A DNA stretch of 64,000 nt from positions 62,001 through 126,000 of the forward strand of contig NZ_RFLW01000006.1 in assembly GCF_003719295.1 (NCBI RefSeq), written 5' to 3'. This document shows, piece after piece, positions 22,768 to 31,791 of this stretch. The notes beneath the pieces are model-generated. The model searched no databases. It had not been told where the DNA came from and was given only the letters and a program-made list of their open reading frames with translations. The position numbers and the translations under genes were made by a program. Numbering within the stretch: the stretch's first letter is position 1; each line of letters opens with the position of its first letter. Origin of the DNA: Haliea alexandrii (GTDB lineage Bacteria > Pseudomonadota > Gammaproteobacteria > Pseudomonadales > Halieaceae).

Positions 22768-24639
22768 CTAGAATACCGGTGGTATCCAGGTCGCCCGGGG
22801 ATCATCCGCGGGATAGTCTTCTCCAAAGGCCTGTTTCAGCGACTCGATCACTTCGCCCTTGCGTTTGCCCTGCTGGCTCTCGACCCAGAACTCACCCAGC
22901 ACCGGGCCGAAGGTGGCGAGTAACTGGTCGATGGTCATTCGCTTGAAGTAGTGTTCTTCACTCGGCTGCCAGTACCCCCGAAAATCCGGCGCCAGCTGGT
23001 CCACCACCGCATCCCGCTCGGGCGATGCTCCACGCGGACCAACCTCCAGCAGCATCGCCGTGCAGTAGGTCACCAGCTTGTCCTTGTCCCGTTTCGGGAG
23101 CACACAGAACGCCGCCAAGCGCGCCGGTTCTTCTTCTGCCAGCCAGGTGGTATCGAGCGCCTCCCGCGCAGCGTGCAGGCCTTCGGCTGCGGGACTTTCC
23201 TCGGTGTCTCCCCGCTCGGAGTCACAGGACACCTCGCAGTAACTGGCATTGCAGTAAACCCGGCCTTCCCAGGCCCGGGCTGTGAGCACCTGCACACACA
23301 GGCCAAAATGCAGTAGATCACTCGCCAGTTTGGGGTTCTTCAGGAGGGCCAGTTTGGTGATCTGACGCCGATGAGCCGCAAGATCGCTCACCAGCGCCTG
23401 TGACAGCGGCTTCTCTTGAGATGCATCCACCTCACCGCCCTCCCCTACTTCCGGCCCAGCAGCATCGGGGCCGCTTTCGTTCGCTGCCTTGGGCATGTCC
23501 TGCTGCCGCGCCAGCCCCTCGATGACGTCCAGCTCGCCCCGCCAGTTGAGGGTCACCACCACACCCGCGTACAGTCGCTGCGCGGCGGTGTAACCGCTGC
23601 AGGCCTTCTCGATCTCGTCTTCAAGCTGCCACAGGGCCTCGTTGGCCGCATTGATCGCATCGAACAGCGCTTCCTCGTTCTCGAACTCTTCCGGCAAGGG
23701 CGCATCCGCATCCAGGGCCTCAAGGTCGGCCACTCGCTGCGCCAGACGATCACATTCGGCGGCTTTGTCCGGCGGGACATCAATCAACTCCGAGGGAAGG
23801 CGTACCAGGCCGTTGGTCAATTCCTCCCGGTCGAGGCCGTGCGCCACCCAGGACCATTCCCTGGCTTTCTCAATCGTGCGGGCCTTGCGCCCCAATTTCT
23901 CCAGCGCCAGCCTCTCCACCAGTTCGGTATCCGAGAGATAGACCTTGTCCTCGAACAGGTCGCACTCCACCGCCCCACCGGCCTTTTCATAGGCGGCAAC
24001 CCCGACAAACGCACCAATCCCCTGCCCCGCCTCGATGGCCTTACCGACCAACCAGCGCCGGATCGCATGGGCCGAACAGTGCTCCCCGAGCTCCCGGTAA
24101 CAGGCCAGCTGCCGCTTGGTATCGTCCACCAGCGCGAAGGCCTGCACTTCCTCCAAAGTGAACTGGCCCTTGCGGTAATCGGCCATAATGGCCTTAGCCA
24201 CCCGGCCCAGCCTGAGCAGCTTGCGGACACGGGCCTCGCTCAAACCGAAGCGCACCGCGATCTCGGCCTCCGTCAGCCCCTGTCGCGCCAGCTCTGCAAA
24301 AGCTTGCATCTGGTCCGCTGGATGCATGCCGTCGCGCTGAAAATTTTCCGCCAGCGAAATTGCGGTCACTGAATCCTTTACCCCGCGCACCGCACAGGGC
24401 ACCGGATAATTCCCGGCAATCCGTCCAGCCTGGGCCAGCCCCTGCAGGGCTTTTAATCGGCGTCCGCCCGCGATCACCGCAAACCCCTCGCCTTCCGGTA
24501 CCACCACAAGGTTCTGTAGTACACCCTCGGCGGCAATGCTCGCCATCAGGGATTCATGGGTCACACGACTGGCCATCGCCACCCGCACATTTCTCCGACT
24601 GGCTAACAGCCGGTCCAGACCGATCATCTGAATAGACAT
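22768..24639 (-). CDS. Large ParB/RepB/Spo0J-family protein
   Basis: A 623-residue DNA-binding protein. The ParB N-domain covers about 5-105 (MASIAAEGVLQNLVVVPEGE, FAVIAGGRRLKAL, SLAENFQRDGMHPADQM), with an HTH at about 120-140 (LTEAEIAVRFGLSEARVRKL). A long acidic C-terminal region of unknown fold has six or more Cys. The start at 24639 has AGGA 8 nt upstream. The structured 251-bp element lies just before it. A partition or regulatory role is inferred; no ParA is adjacent. Confidence 0.8.
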   Translation of the reverse strand: MSIQMIGLDRLLASRRNVRVAMASRVTHESLMASIAAEGVLQNLVVVPEGEGFAVIAGGRRLKALQGLAQAGRIAGNYPVPCAVRGVKDSVTAISLAENFQRDGMHPADQMQAFAELARQGLTEAEIAVRFGLSEARVRKLLRLGRVAKAIMADYRKGQFTLEEVQAFALVDDTKRQLACYRELGEHCSAHAIRRWLVGKAIEAGQGIGAFVGVAAYEKAGGAVECDLFEDKVYLSDTELVERLALEKLGRKARTIEKAREWSWVAHGLDREELTNGLVRLPSELIDVPPDKAAECDRLAQRVADLEALDADAPLPEEFENEEALFDAINAANEALWQLEDEIEKACSGYTAAQRLYAGVVVTLNWRGELDVIEGLARQQDMPKAANESGPDAAGPEVGEGGEVDASQEKPLSQALVSDLAAHRRQITKLALLKNPKLASDLLHFGLCVQVLTARAWEGRVYCNASYCEVSCDSERGDTEESPAAEGLHAAREALDTTWLAEEEPARLAAFCVLPKRDKDKLVTYCTAMLLEVGPRGASPERDAVVDQLAPDFRGYWQPSEEHYFKRMTIDQLLATFGPVLGEFWVESQQGKRKGEVIESLKQAFGEDYPADDPRATWIPPVF

Positions 24640-24686
24640 AAAATTTTCCTCGCACATGGATTTGGTTTTGGGTCGCCCCAACCCCC

Positions 24687-24937
24687 ATCCCTCTGGGGGC
24701 GAGACGCCCCCACCCGGCGAGGTACGAGCCCCGCAGCCGGCTTTGGCGGGGCCAGGCAGGGGGAACCACCCGCCTTGCAGCGAGAGAGCGGCAAAGGAGC
24801 AGCGAGTAATCAGTACAAGAACAGTGACAGCACACCTAACCCACACGGAGAACCAACAGGACGCGAACGCGTGAAAGGTGGGGGATGCCTGGCGCAAGCC
24901 ACAACGGATGCCAGGCTAGACATTCACCCAGAGGGAT
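24687..24937 (-). repeat. Structured leader element, copy 2
   Basis: Same outer arms as copy 1 (CCCAGAGGGAT at 24927-24937, ATCCCTCTGGG at 24687-24697), same AGCCTGGC...GCCAGGC hairpin and same TTCCCCCTGCCTGG block. It is 71 bp longer because of a non-conserved insert around 24785-24875. It precedes the large ParB-like gene on the same strand by 48 bp. Confidence 0.65.
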
Positions 24938-25455
24938 AAAAAAACACGCAGGCGCCGCGTGCAATGCAAGCCAAATCCACGCTATCGCCCTCCTCTCGCC
25001 AGGGATGCGCAGGGCCTATCCCTACGGGATGCAGCGGCCGCGGAATCCGGAGCCAGCCCGCCCGGGCGCCCTCCCCCCCCCGTCAGAGCTTGGTTGTCAC
25101 CACATGCCCAGTAACAACAACACGTCGCTCAGGAAGAACCCCGCAGATAGAGCCCAGGCCCACTGACGCCCAGCCCCCGGGGCACGGAAAACATCATCGG
25201 GATGGTGGCTCATGCACGTCCTTTTCGTGCCTACCCAACACATTGAGCTGCACCAACAGCCCTCCTCGCCACTGGACACAATGGCAGGCAGGACAGCGAC
25301 CGCTCGTCACCCGCCCAGGGCGCAACGTTCACCTCTAAGGCATAACCCCAATAGGGAGAACACCGAAAGAACACCACTCTTTCGGCGGAAGTCGCGACAA
25401 ATACTCACCCTCTGCCCTATCCACCCGGGGCGTTTCCCCTGGCTAAAACACCCGC
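24938..25455. other. Gene-free divergent intergenic region
   Basis: About 520 bp between the leader of the leftward ParB-like gene and the promoter of the rightward ParB-like gene. It is GC-rich, with a run of nine C at about 25074-25082 and several short GC-rich inverted repeats. I see no convincing gene. The promoter of the leftward gene should lie here. Confidence 0.4.
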
Positions 25456-25484
25456 TATACTACATAGCGTTCCTCGAGGAACGC
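25456..25484 (+). promoter_or_regulatory. Promoter with palindromic operator
   Basis: -10 TATACT (25456-25461) is followed by the perfect 18-bp palindrome GCGTTCCTCGAGGAACGC (25467-25484), over the expected transcription start, 14 bp ahead of the ParB-like gene. Autoregulation or a parS-like role is inferred. Confidence 0.65.
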
Positions 25485-25497
25485 AATTGGATATCAA

Positions 25498-26526
25498 ATG
25501 CCTCAACCCACCCGCAGTGCCAACGACGACCGACGATCACGGCTAACCAGGCTGCTGGCCCCGGCTATGCAGAATGTGCCTCGGGACCAGATCCAGCGGG
25601 CCCCCTATGCCATCCAGGCCGACGTCCCGGAAGCCCAGCAACATGCCCTGATTGACCATGCCCTGGAGCTCGGCGGCCCCCCCGGCACCGTCATCGGTCG
25701 CCAGATCACCACACCGGAGGGAAAATTCATTGAGATCCTGCTGGGCTGGGAACGCCTGCAGGCCTTCCTGCACCGGGACGCCTACCCCCGGGCCCCCTCC
25801 GTCCCCATCGGACTGATCGACTGCAATGCCGCCGAGGCCGCCTTCTACGCCATTGAATACGCGGCCAGGGACCACGCTGCCTCGGGCCTGGTCACGAGCC
25901 CTCTGCTCTACGCCGCTGCAGCTCTCACGGCCATGGAACACTTCGGCCGCCCCGACAAGCCCTGGAAAATCCAGACCCTGGCCAATGCCCTGTGTATTGC
26001 CCGCCCCACCCTCTCCAACCGGCTGCGCTTGCTCAAGGGCCTCGCACCTGGCACCCGGGCCCTGCTGCAAAGCGGCCAGATCAAACCGCAATTTGCCAAG
26101 TTTCTGCTCGGCGAACCCTCCCCCAGCCGGCAGGAACGCCTCGCCACCCAGGCTGCCAAAGGCATGATGTCCTCCCGGGCCCTCTACCGCCTGGTCCACC
26201 CCGGCTACGAGCCCCCGCAACTGGTGGCCCAGCCCCGCGGCAAGGCCGCCCAACGCCTGGGCGATGTGGGCCTGATGGAGCGCGAACTGGCGGAACACTA
26301 CGGCACCCCCACGACCATCGTCCTGGATACCAAACAGCACAAAGGCACTGTGGAACTCGCCTTCCACAGTCTCTCGGAACTCAAGGGCTTACTGGATAAA
26401 CTGGATCACCGGATCCAGACCGACACTCTGCTGCGCGGCCAACTCAGCCTCTCGGTAGACAACACCCGGGAAGCCAATGCCCTCCTCCTGGAACTCGGCG
26501 CCAACCAGGATCCCGAACTGGAATAA
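25498..26526 (+). CDS. ParB-like DNA-binding protein of conjugative elements
   Basis: A 342-residue protein with a degenerate ParB N-domain (about 30-140) and a KorB-like HTH core (TLANALCIARPTLSNRLRLL, about 160-180). A helical C-terminal part follows. It resembles the ParB-like proteins found with PFGI-1-type ICEs, but the classical ERR motif is not obvious. The start is the ATG behind the palindromic operator; no strong ribosome site is seen. Confidence 0.6.
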   Translation: MPQPTRSANDDRRSRLTRLLAPAMQNVPRDQIQRAPYAIQADVPEAQQHALIDHALELGGPPGTVIGRQITTPEGKFIEILLGWERLQAFLHRDAYPRAPSVPIGLIDCNAAEAAFYAIEYAARDHAASGLVTSPLLYAAAALTAMEHFGRPDKPWKIQTLANALCIARPTLSNRLRLLKGLAPGTRALLQSGQIKPQFAKFLLGEPSPSRQERLATQAAKGMMSSRALYRLVHPGYEPPQLVAQPRGKAAQRLGDVGLMERELAEHYGTPTTIVLDTKQHKGTVELAFHSLSELKGLLDKLDHRIQTDTLLRGQLSLSVDNTREANALLLELGANQDPELE

Positions 26527-26714
26527 CCCCTCACCGCGGGAGCAGAGGCAGAGGATAATCGCGAACCACCGCGCCAGGGTGAGCGAACCCGCGCGGCGAT
26601 CTACTGGAACCTAAGCGATTCAGCGGCCACTGGGGACGCTGCAAAAATGCACTTTTGAAAAGTACTTTATACTTATATATCAATAAGTTAGATAAAAATG
26701 GGAACCGTGCACAC

Positions 26715-27752
26715 TCACAGCTTCAGAGCGCTGCGAATGGCCTCCTCAACCTCGGTTATCTGCTCGTCCGAGAGTTCAAACAGGTCGACCTTGTACTGAC
26801 CTTTGTTGGTGCGATGGGCGCCGATCACCGCCCGCTTGCGCCCATGACCATCAACCAATTCCCGGCGCTTCGCTGCCACCGCCGGCTTGGGTTTTGTCGC
26901 GGCGGTTCGCAATGCTTTTAGCAAAGCGGCGCCATCCTCAAATCGCGTTTGCCCTGCAAACTCCTTCAGCAGCTGCTTGCGTGCTGAAGGCCCTAGCGCG
27001 GACAGGGCTTTCTGGATATCCAGACCGGCGCGCAGACTGATCCTGGTGGGTGAGGCCACCTGCTTGACGATCTCTTCTGGCAACTCCGCCAACTTGAGGT
27101 ATTTACCCGCCAGGGTCCTGTCGACCCCTTCGATCCCGGCGAGGACTTCCAGCGTCATGTCAGGCTTGCCAGCGCGCAGCTGGGCAAAGTAGACCGCTCG
27201 CTCCCAGGAAGAAATGTCCTGCCGGTCATCATTCTCACTGTCCGCTAGGCGCTTGGCGTCAGCATCGGTGATCTGGTCGCTGTACCAGGCCTTGAGCAGT
27301 CCACTGCCCTCCCCTGCCTCGGCCAGCAATTGCGCGACGTAGCGCCTGCGAGTGCCGTAAATCACCTCATAGCGCTTATCGCCCTGGGGCTTTTGCAGCT
27401 CACGCACCAGCACCGGGTCACGCTGACCTTCATCCCGAATCGCCGCCAGTAGCTGTTGCACCGCCACATCCTCCGGCGACAAAAGGGACTGCACCCGCTT
27501 ATTCAGCGGAGACGCGACACAGTGCCGAGGATTGACCTCAATCAGATCGCACTCCACCGTGTTTTTGGAGACCGGCAACTCCAGATACATCCGCTGCTGA
27601 CGTTTCCCGCGTGCGGTAATCGCCGGTGAATTGATGGGCGATGCCACGCGCTTTTCCGTGGCGGCCTCCGCGGTGGACGGTGCCTTTTCAGCCGCCGTAT
27701 CGCCCAAGCGGGCAGACAGCGCATGGATACCAAACTTTTTCTTCTCAGCCAT
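26715..27752 (-). CDS. parB: Partition protein ParB
   Basis: A 345-residue ParB. N-terminal ParA-interaction region (MAEKKKFGIHALSARLGD), ParB N-domain at about 70-180 (DEGQRDPVLVRELQ, YGTRRRYVAQLL, ADSENDDRQDISSWERA), HTH at about 185-215 (MTLEVLAGIEGVDRTLAGKY) and a C-terminal dimer domain. The start overlaps the ParA stop (shared base at 27752), so the two are translationally coupled. Confidence 0.92.
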   Translation of the reverse strand: MAEKKKFGIHALSARLGDTAAEKAPSTAEAATEKRVASPINSPAITARGKRQQRMYLELPVSKNTVECDLIEVNPRHCVASPLNKRVQSLLSPEDVAVQQLLAAIRDEGQRDPVLVRELQKPQGDKRYEVIYGTRRRYVAQLLAEAGEGSGLLKAWYSDQITDADAKRLADSENDDRQDISSWERAVYFAQLRAGKPDMTLEVLAGIEGVDRTLAGKYLKLAELPEEIVKQVASPTRISLRAGLDIQKALSALGPSARKQLLKEFAGQTRFEDGAALLKALRTAATKPKPAVAAKRRELVDGHGRKRAVIGAHRTNKGQYKVDLFELSDEQITEVEEAIRSALKL

Positions 27753-28993
27753 CAGTAGATCCCCTTCTCTTCCAGCACCGCTTTCTTGCTCGGCCAGCGC
27801 GGATACACTGCCCGTTCCAGGATTTCATCAAACACTGTTTTGAAGTTGGCCATCGCCCGTTTGCGCGCCTCGCGATTCACATTGGCATCGCCAGCGTTGA
27901 CGTCAAAGACGGTGCGTCGCATCAAGGACAGATTGCTCACCACTGCCTCATGCTTCTTGATCACGGAGTGCATGCAGTCCGTGCTAAAGGTCCTGCGGAT
28001 CTGATCCAGTACAAACTCGCTGCCCAATGTCGCCGTCTTCTCAGACGCTGAGAACCGGGTGGGTAAAAACAGCATATCCGGCAGCACCACTTCATCACCA
28101 AAGGTCTCGTACAGCGTCTCGGACTGGTCCTTGTACAAATCGCCGAAAGACAGGGTGGACGCAAAATCAGTGATCTCGGTCGGCACCGGCACCACCACCG
28201 CATCCGAGGCAAAGATGATATTGAGCGGCAGCAGACCCAGTGACGGCGTCCCGTCCATGATCACGATGTCGAAATCGGTTTTGACCTCATTGACGATGTC
28301 TTTGACCCGGTGGAACCAGTGCATCATTTTGCTGAGGCGGTCACTCTCCGAACGCGCCTCCATGATGGCGTTGGAAAGAGCATATTCGACACCGGCCAGC
28401 TGCAGGGTAGAAGGGATGATTTTGAGGTTGGGCAGGTGCGTGTCGCGGATGACATCCTTGGCCCAGCTGGCCGGATAACCTTCCTCTTCCAGGATATAGG
28501 GCCCCAGGGATTTTTCGTGGGACGTATCGAAGTCCGGCAGAATCCCGCAGTTGTAGGTCAGTGAGGCCTGGGGATCCAGGTCCACAAACAATACCCGGTA
28601 GCCCAGGTTGGCGTAATAGGAACCCGCATACCAGGACGTAGTAGTTTTCCAGCAGCCGCCCTTGAAGTTGGTGAAGGACATCACCACGGCGTCTTCGTTG
28701 GGCTGGCGCCAGGGGCGGGTACCAAAGTACTCCTGCATCACCAGCACCTGGTCCAGGGTGGCACCCAATCGGCGATGGGTTTTCGGATCCAGGTCAGGGG
28801 AGGGGAGCCGGCCTTCCTTTTCCGCCATATAAATGGTGTTGACCTTGGCGCCAACCAGCTCGACCAGCTCTTCGCCCCTGTAACGCCGCGGCGGCATCTG
28901 GTCTTCGGCAATCGCCTTGATGTCCTTGATCAGGTTATGGCCATTGTCGAGGTAGCGGCCCAGCTTATTGAAATTTTCCTGGCTGATAGGCAT
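27752..28993 (-). CDS. parA: Partition ATPase ParA (type Ia)
   Basis: A 413-residue ParA with an N-terminal DNA-binding extension (about 1-95, including an HTH-like stretch), Walker A FTNFKGGCWKTTTS at about 107-120, the DLDPQASLT block and Walker B DFDIVIMDGTPSLG. The long N-terminus marks a type Ia ParA that also represses its own operon. Inverted TTTTCCCC/GGGGAAAA blocks at about 28994-29060 could be its operator. Confidence 0.93.
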   Translation of the reverse strand: MPISQENFNKLGRYLDNGHNLIKDIKAIAEDQMPPRRYRGEELVELVGAKVNTIYMAEKEGRLPSPDLDPKTHRRLGATLDQVLVMQEYFGTRPWRQPNEDAVVMSFTNFKGGCWKTTTSWYAGSYYANLGYRVLFVDLDPQASLTYNCGILPDFDTSHEKSLGPYILEEEGYPASWAKDVIRDTHLPNLKIIPSTLQLAGVEYALSNAIMEARSESDRLSKMMHWFHRVKDIVNEVKTDFDIVIMDGTPSLGLLPLNIIFASDAVVVPVPTEITDFASTLSFGDLYKDQSETLYETFGDEVVLPDMLFLPTRFSASEKTATLGSEFVLDQIRRTFSTDCMHSVIKKHEAVVSNLSLMRRTVFDVNAGDANVNREARKRAMANFKTVFDEILERAVYPRWPSKKAVLEEKGIY

Positions 28994-29210
28994 GTTGATG
29001 TTTTCCCCGTATCAAAAAATATTAATTGACATTCTAAGGGAAAAAATTGGGGAAAAATATCAAACAGGGGTCGAATGTAAGAAAAATGAACACACGGCTT
29101 TCTTTGGAACCCTCAACACAACGATTGTCCGAGCCGCTGGTCGCCGGAAAAGCGCTCAGGCCCAATGGCAGGACGTCACCAGGGCGCAAAACAGGGCAGC
29201 AGAGAGGGCC

Positions 29211-29219
29211 TGTGGATAA
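29211..29219 (-). promoter_or_regulatory. DnaA box
   Basis: TGTGGATAA is an exact match to the reverse complement of the consensus TTATCCACA, 25 bp before the first iteron. Confidence 0.75.
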
Positions 29220-29243
29220 GTCTGCCACCGCTCTGGGCCAAAA

Positions 29244-29423
29244 GGACAGTGAACCATGCACTAAGGACAGCGAACAATCGCCGAAGCACAGTGAACGATG
29301 CCTTAAGGACAGTGAACGATGGAGATCAACAGTGAACACTGGCAAAGGACAGTGAACCATTCAAGAAGGACAGTGAGCGAACATAAAACCACAGTGAACC
29401 ATCTCAGAAGGACAGTGAACAAA
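29244..29423 (+). repeat. Nine ~21-bp iterons (origin of replication)
   Basis: The core GGACAGTGAACNAT or a close variant recurs at about 29244, 29265, 29286, 29307, 29327, 29347, 29368, 29389 and 29410. The 20-21-bp spacing places all copies on one helix face. An AT-rich, TATTC-repeat stretch follows (29440-29530), a good candidate for the melting region. Together with the DnaA box and the initiator gene this is a typical iteron origin. No protein is encoded here. Confidence 0.9.
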
Positions 29424-29439
29424 CCAAAGAGACTTTCAA

Positions 29440-29560
29440 GCCACTGAATATAAAGGATTATTCCCCCCTATATTCTGTTCTATTCCTGAGATTCACCCCT
29501 ATTCAATTTTATTCAGTTCTATTCACATTGATATTTTTGACGACTCGAGAGCAGAAAAAT
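29440..29560. other. AT-rich candidate unwinding region of the origin
   Basis: Repeated CTATTC/TTATTC blocks at about 29468-29525 in strong contrast to the surrounding GC-rich DNA, directly beyond the iterons. Confidence 0.6.
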
Positions 29561-29602
29561 GTCAAAACAGGTCGCAGAAAGGGGTTGTAAGTAAACTGAC
29601 CA

Positions 29603-29631
29603 TTGACAGCCCTCAGCCATATCAATAGGAT
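29603..29631 (+). promoter_or_regulatory. Promoter of the replication initiator gene
   Basis: TTGACA (29603-29608), 17-bp spacer, TAGGAT (29626-29631), 42 bp ahead of the initiator start. The CATTGACAGC context is shared with leaders A and B. Confidence 0.65.
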
Positions 29632-29672
29632 TAGCTTAACAGGATGGTTTTCTTCCTCAAAAGAATTCAGAT

Positions 29673-31202
29673 ATGGCTGCAAAACCCCTTTATTACAGTA
29701 TTTCCCCGGAAGCATCAGCACAACTCCCTCTGCTGATCAAAGACACCAGCTTCACCGCCAAACTGCGGGATTTTTTAATTGTTCTCGTTGATGCCTGCCA
29801 GGACGCGGATCAGCTACGCATCAGTCGACAGGACTTTGTACAGCGATTAAACAACGCAAACCATGCCGCAAGTGCCGGGCTTATTGGCAAACGGTTCAAA
29901 GAGCTGGCAGAAATCGGTGTCCTCAAAGAGACGGACTGCTATCTGGCCGGCAAGGCCTGCCGCATTGTGGAATTGACCAGCCTACAACCAGTGTTGGCGC
30001 ACTTCGGTAACGCCAACCGCCAGACCCTGATCCCCTCACACCGACCCTCTCGGGAACAACTGACCCTGGAAATAGGGCAGCTGGAAATGGAGGGCAGTTT
30101 TCTGTCTCTGTCAGAGGAAGTCCCCCCCCGCATCGAAAGTCTGTTCTGCATCCTTGACGCCGGGATGAAACTCTCGGGGCGGGACAAGCGTAAAGATATC
30201 CAGTGCAAGTACCAGTTCTATGAGGACGACTGGATCGAAATCCGGACTTCGACCCAGACCCGCGAGGGCAGTGACGTCGCCTACCTCTCGGACGAGCGCG
30301 CCATGCGCGCCCTGAATGGCATCCTCCTGGACCAGCTGGAATCGCGCTTTGGCTCCCTCGACCAACTCTCTGTCACTGACCTCGGGATCAAGGACGAGTA
30401 CTTTTTCTTTGATCTCTACGAGCTCTGCCGGCGTATGGGCCTGCGACCCAACGACCAGAACCGCCGTATCGTCCGCGATATGCTGGCCCGGTTACGTGAC
30501 ACCGAGTTCAAGGTGGACGCCAGCCAATCACTGTATTTTCGGGAGGCCTTCACCTTCGGCGCCGAGACGGCGCACTACCGTTACATTACCGAGTTTTACG
30601 CCAAAAAGGATTACCAGCACGACGAGCAGGGCCGACGCCGGGTGAAGTCGGATCGTTACTACATGGTCAAATTCCACACCGCCATCCTTGCCAACCTCGT
30701 CTCTGGGGGCCGTTCGTTCATCTCCCACGACGGCCTGATGACTGAGCGCTCTGGCCTGGCCCACCGCCTCAATAACTGGGCCAAGGCAGTGATCGGTGTC
30801 CGGCCCAAGCCGGCCAACCGGCCCTTTACCTATACCCTCGATGAGTTTGGTGAACGGGTGATTCCCTCCGCTCGGCTGGATAATTTTGAGCGGGACTTCC
30901 TGAACCTCATCCGACGCCAGTGCAACGACGTGGACGAGCAGGGACAGCCCCATCACGAAGAGTCCACACCAGGCTGGCAGGAGGAGGGGACCAATGTCGG
31001 CTGGTTGTACGGTTACTACTACAAGGTCGAATGGGATGAAGCCAAGATCCAGGAGCACCGGCGGATGCGACGCCGACGCGCCCGAACCACCAAGCTCTAC
31101 CCGCTGATCACCATTTGGCGAGATACCCGGGACCATTTTGTTGGTGACAACAGCGATCACAACAAGGCGCTGCGACGCCAGGCCGCGGCCTTGAGCGCCT
31201 GA
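29673..31202 (+). CDS. Iteron-type replication initiator protein
   Basis: A 509-residue protein that I do not place in a named Rep family. It looks like a winged-helix initiator: two HTH-like stretches (for example DELYELCRRMGLRPN region at about 245-265 and FISHDGLMTERSGLAHRLNN at about 350) and a very basic C-terminus (RRMRRRRARTTK, 467-478). Its position directly after nine iterons, a DnaA box and an AT-rich segment is the main evidence that it opens this origin. Confidence 0.7.
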   Translation: MAAKPLYYSISPEASAQLPLLIKDTSFTAKLRDFLIVLVDACQDADQLRISRQDFVQRLNNANHAASAGLIGKRFKELAEIGVLKETDCYLAGKACRIVELTSLQPVLAHFGNANRQTLIPSHRPSREQLTLEIGQLEMEGSFLSLSEEVPPRIESLFCILDAGMKLSGRDKRKDIQCKYQFYEDDWIEIRTSTQTREGSDVAYLSDERAMRALNGILLDQLESRFGSLDQLSVTDLGIKDEYFFFDLYELCRRMGLRPNDQNRRIVRDMLARLRDTEFKVDASQSLYFREAFTFGAETAHYRYITEFYAKKDYQHDEQGRRRVKSDRYYMVKFHTAILANLVSGGRSFISHDGLMTERSGLAHRLNNWAKAVIGVRPKPANRPFTYTLDEFGERVIPSARLDNFERDFLNLIRRQCNDVDEQGQPHHEESTPGWQEEGTNVGWLYGYYYKVEWDEAKIQEHRRMRRRRARTTKLYPLITIWRDTRDHFVGDNSDHNKALRRQAAALSA

Positions 31203-31206
31203 TCCC

Positions 31207-31791
31207 ATGGAGCGCGCCTGGCAGCCGTCGCGTAATGCGCTCCTGACGCTCAAGCAACTGGGACTGTCAGCGGCCCAGATACAGGCTTCGGTCGAGGCCT
31301 TCCGGGACGACGCGGCGGAGCAGACCGATCTGGCCTTCATGCGCTTCGCGCGCGACGCTGCCGGCAATGAGGTAGTGGCCCAGCGGGCAGCCGACCTCCT
31401 CGAGCTACCCCTGCATTGGCAACCGCCGGACAACATCACCAGCGCGCTTTTGGCGGCGGGCTATCAGCCCGACGCGATTGCCCACTATCGCGGACTCTTC
31501 GTGCTCACGGCCAGGGAGCAGGGCAGGGCGCTGCGCGACCCCGGCAAGGCCTTCTTTGCCTTCTGCTGTCACCGCAGTACGCGCCTGCCGTCCCTACTGC
31601 CCGGCGAATGGCTACCTGCCACGAAAACCCTGCAGCAACTGGTTTCGGAGCAGGGCCTGAGCCCCGCTCGCATTCCCGAGGTCATCGAGCACTTCACCCG
31701 CACCCATCAGGGCAAGGTGTCCGCTGACTGGGACAATACCTTTGCCGACTGGATAGCAAAGGGGAGGGCACCGGGAGCACAATCATGCTGA
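31207..31791 (+). CDS. Replication-associated protein, DnaT-like C-terminus
   Basis: A 194-residue protein starting 4 nt after the initiator gene and overlapping the next gene. The C-terminal pattern FTRTHQGKVSADWDNTFADWI resembles the 'F..H...G....DW...F..W' helicase-loader motif of DnaT/phage O-type proteins. A primosome-loading role fits its operon position but is inferred from this short motif. Confidence 0.45.
   Translation: MERAWQPSRNALLTLKQLGLSAAQIQASVEAFRDDAAEQTDLAFMRFARDAAGNEVVAQRAADLLELPLHWQPPDNITSALLAAGYQPDAIAHYRGLFVLTAREQGRALRDPGKAFFAFCCHRSTRLPSLLPGEWLPATKTLQQLVSEQGLSPARIPEVIEHFTRTHQGKVSADWDNTFADWIAKGRAPGAQSC

Noticed and set aside
29047..29355. A 102-codon open frame rich in KDSE repeats
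   Set aside because: It is the chance translation of the 21-bp iterons; no ribosome site and the repeats explain the composition.
29244..29423. CRISPR-like regularly spaced repeats
   Set aside because: Spacers of only about 7 bp, imperfect repeats and a replication initiator next door identify iterons; no cas genes.
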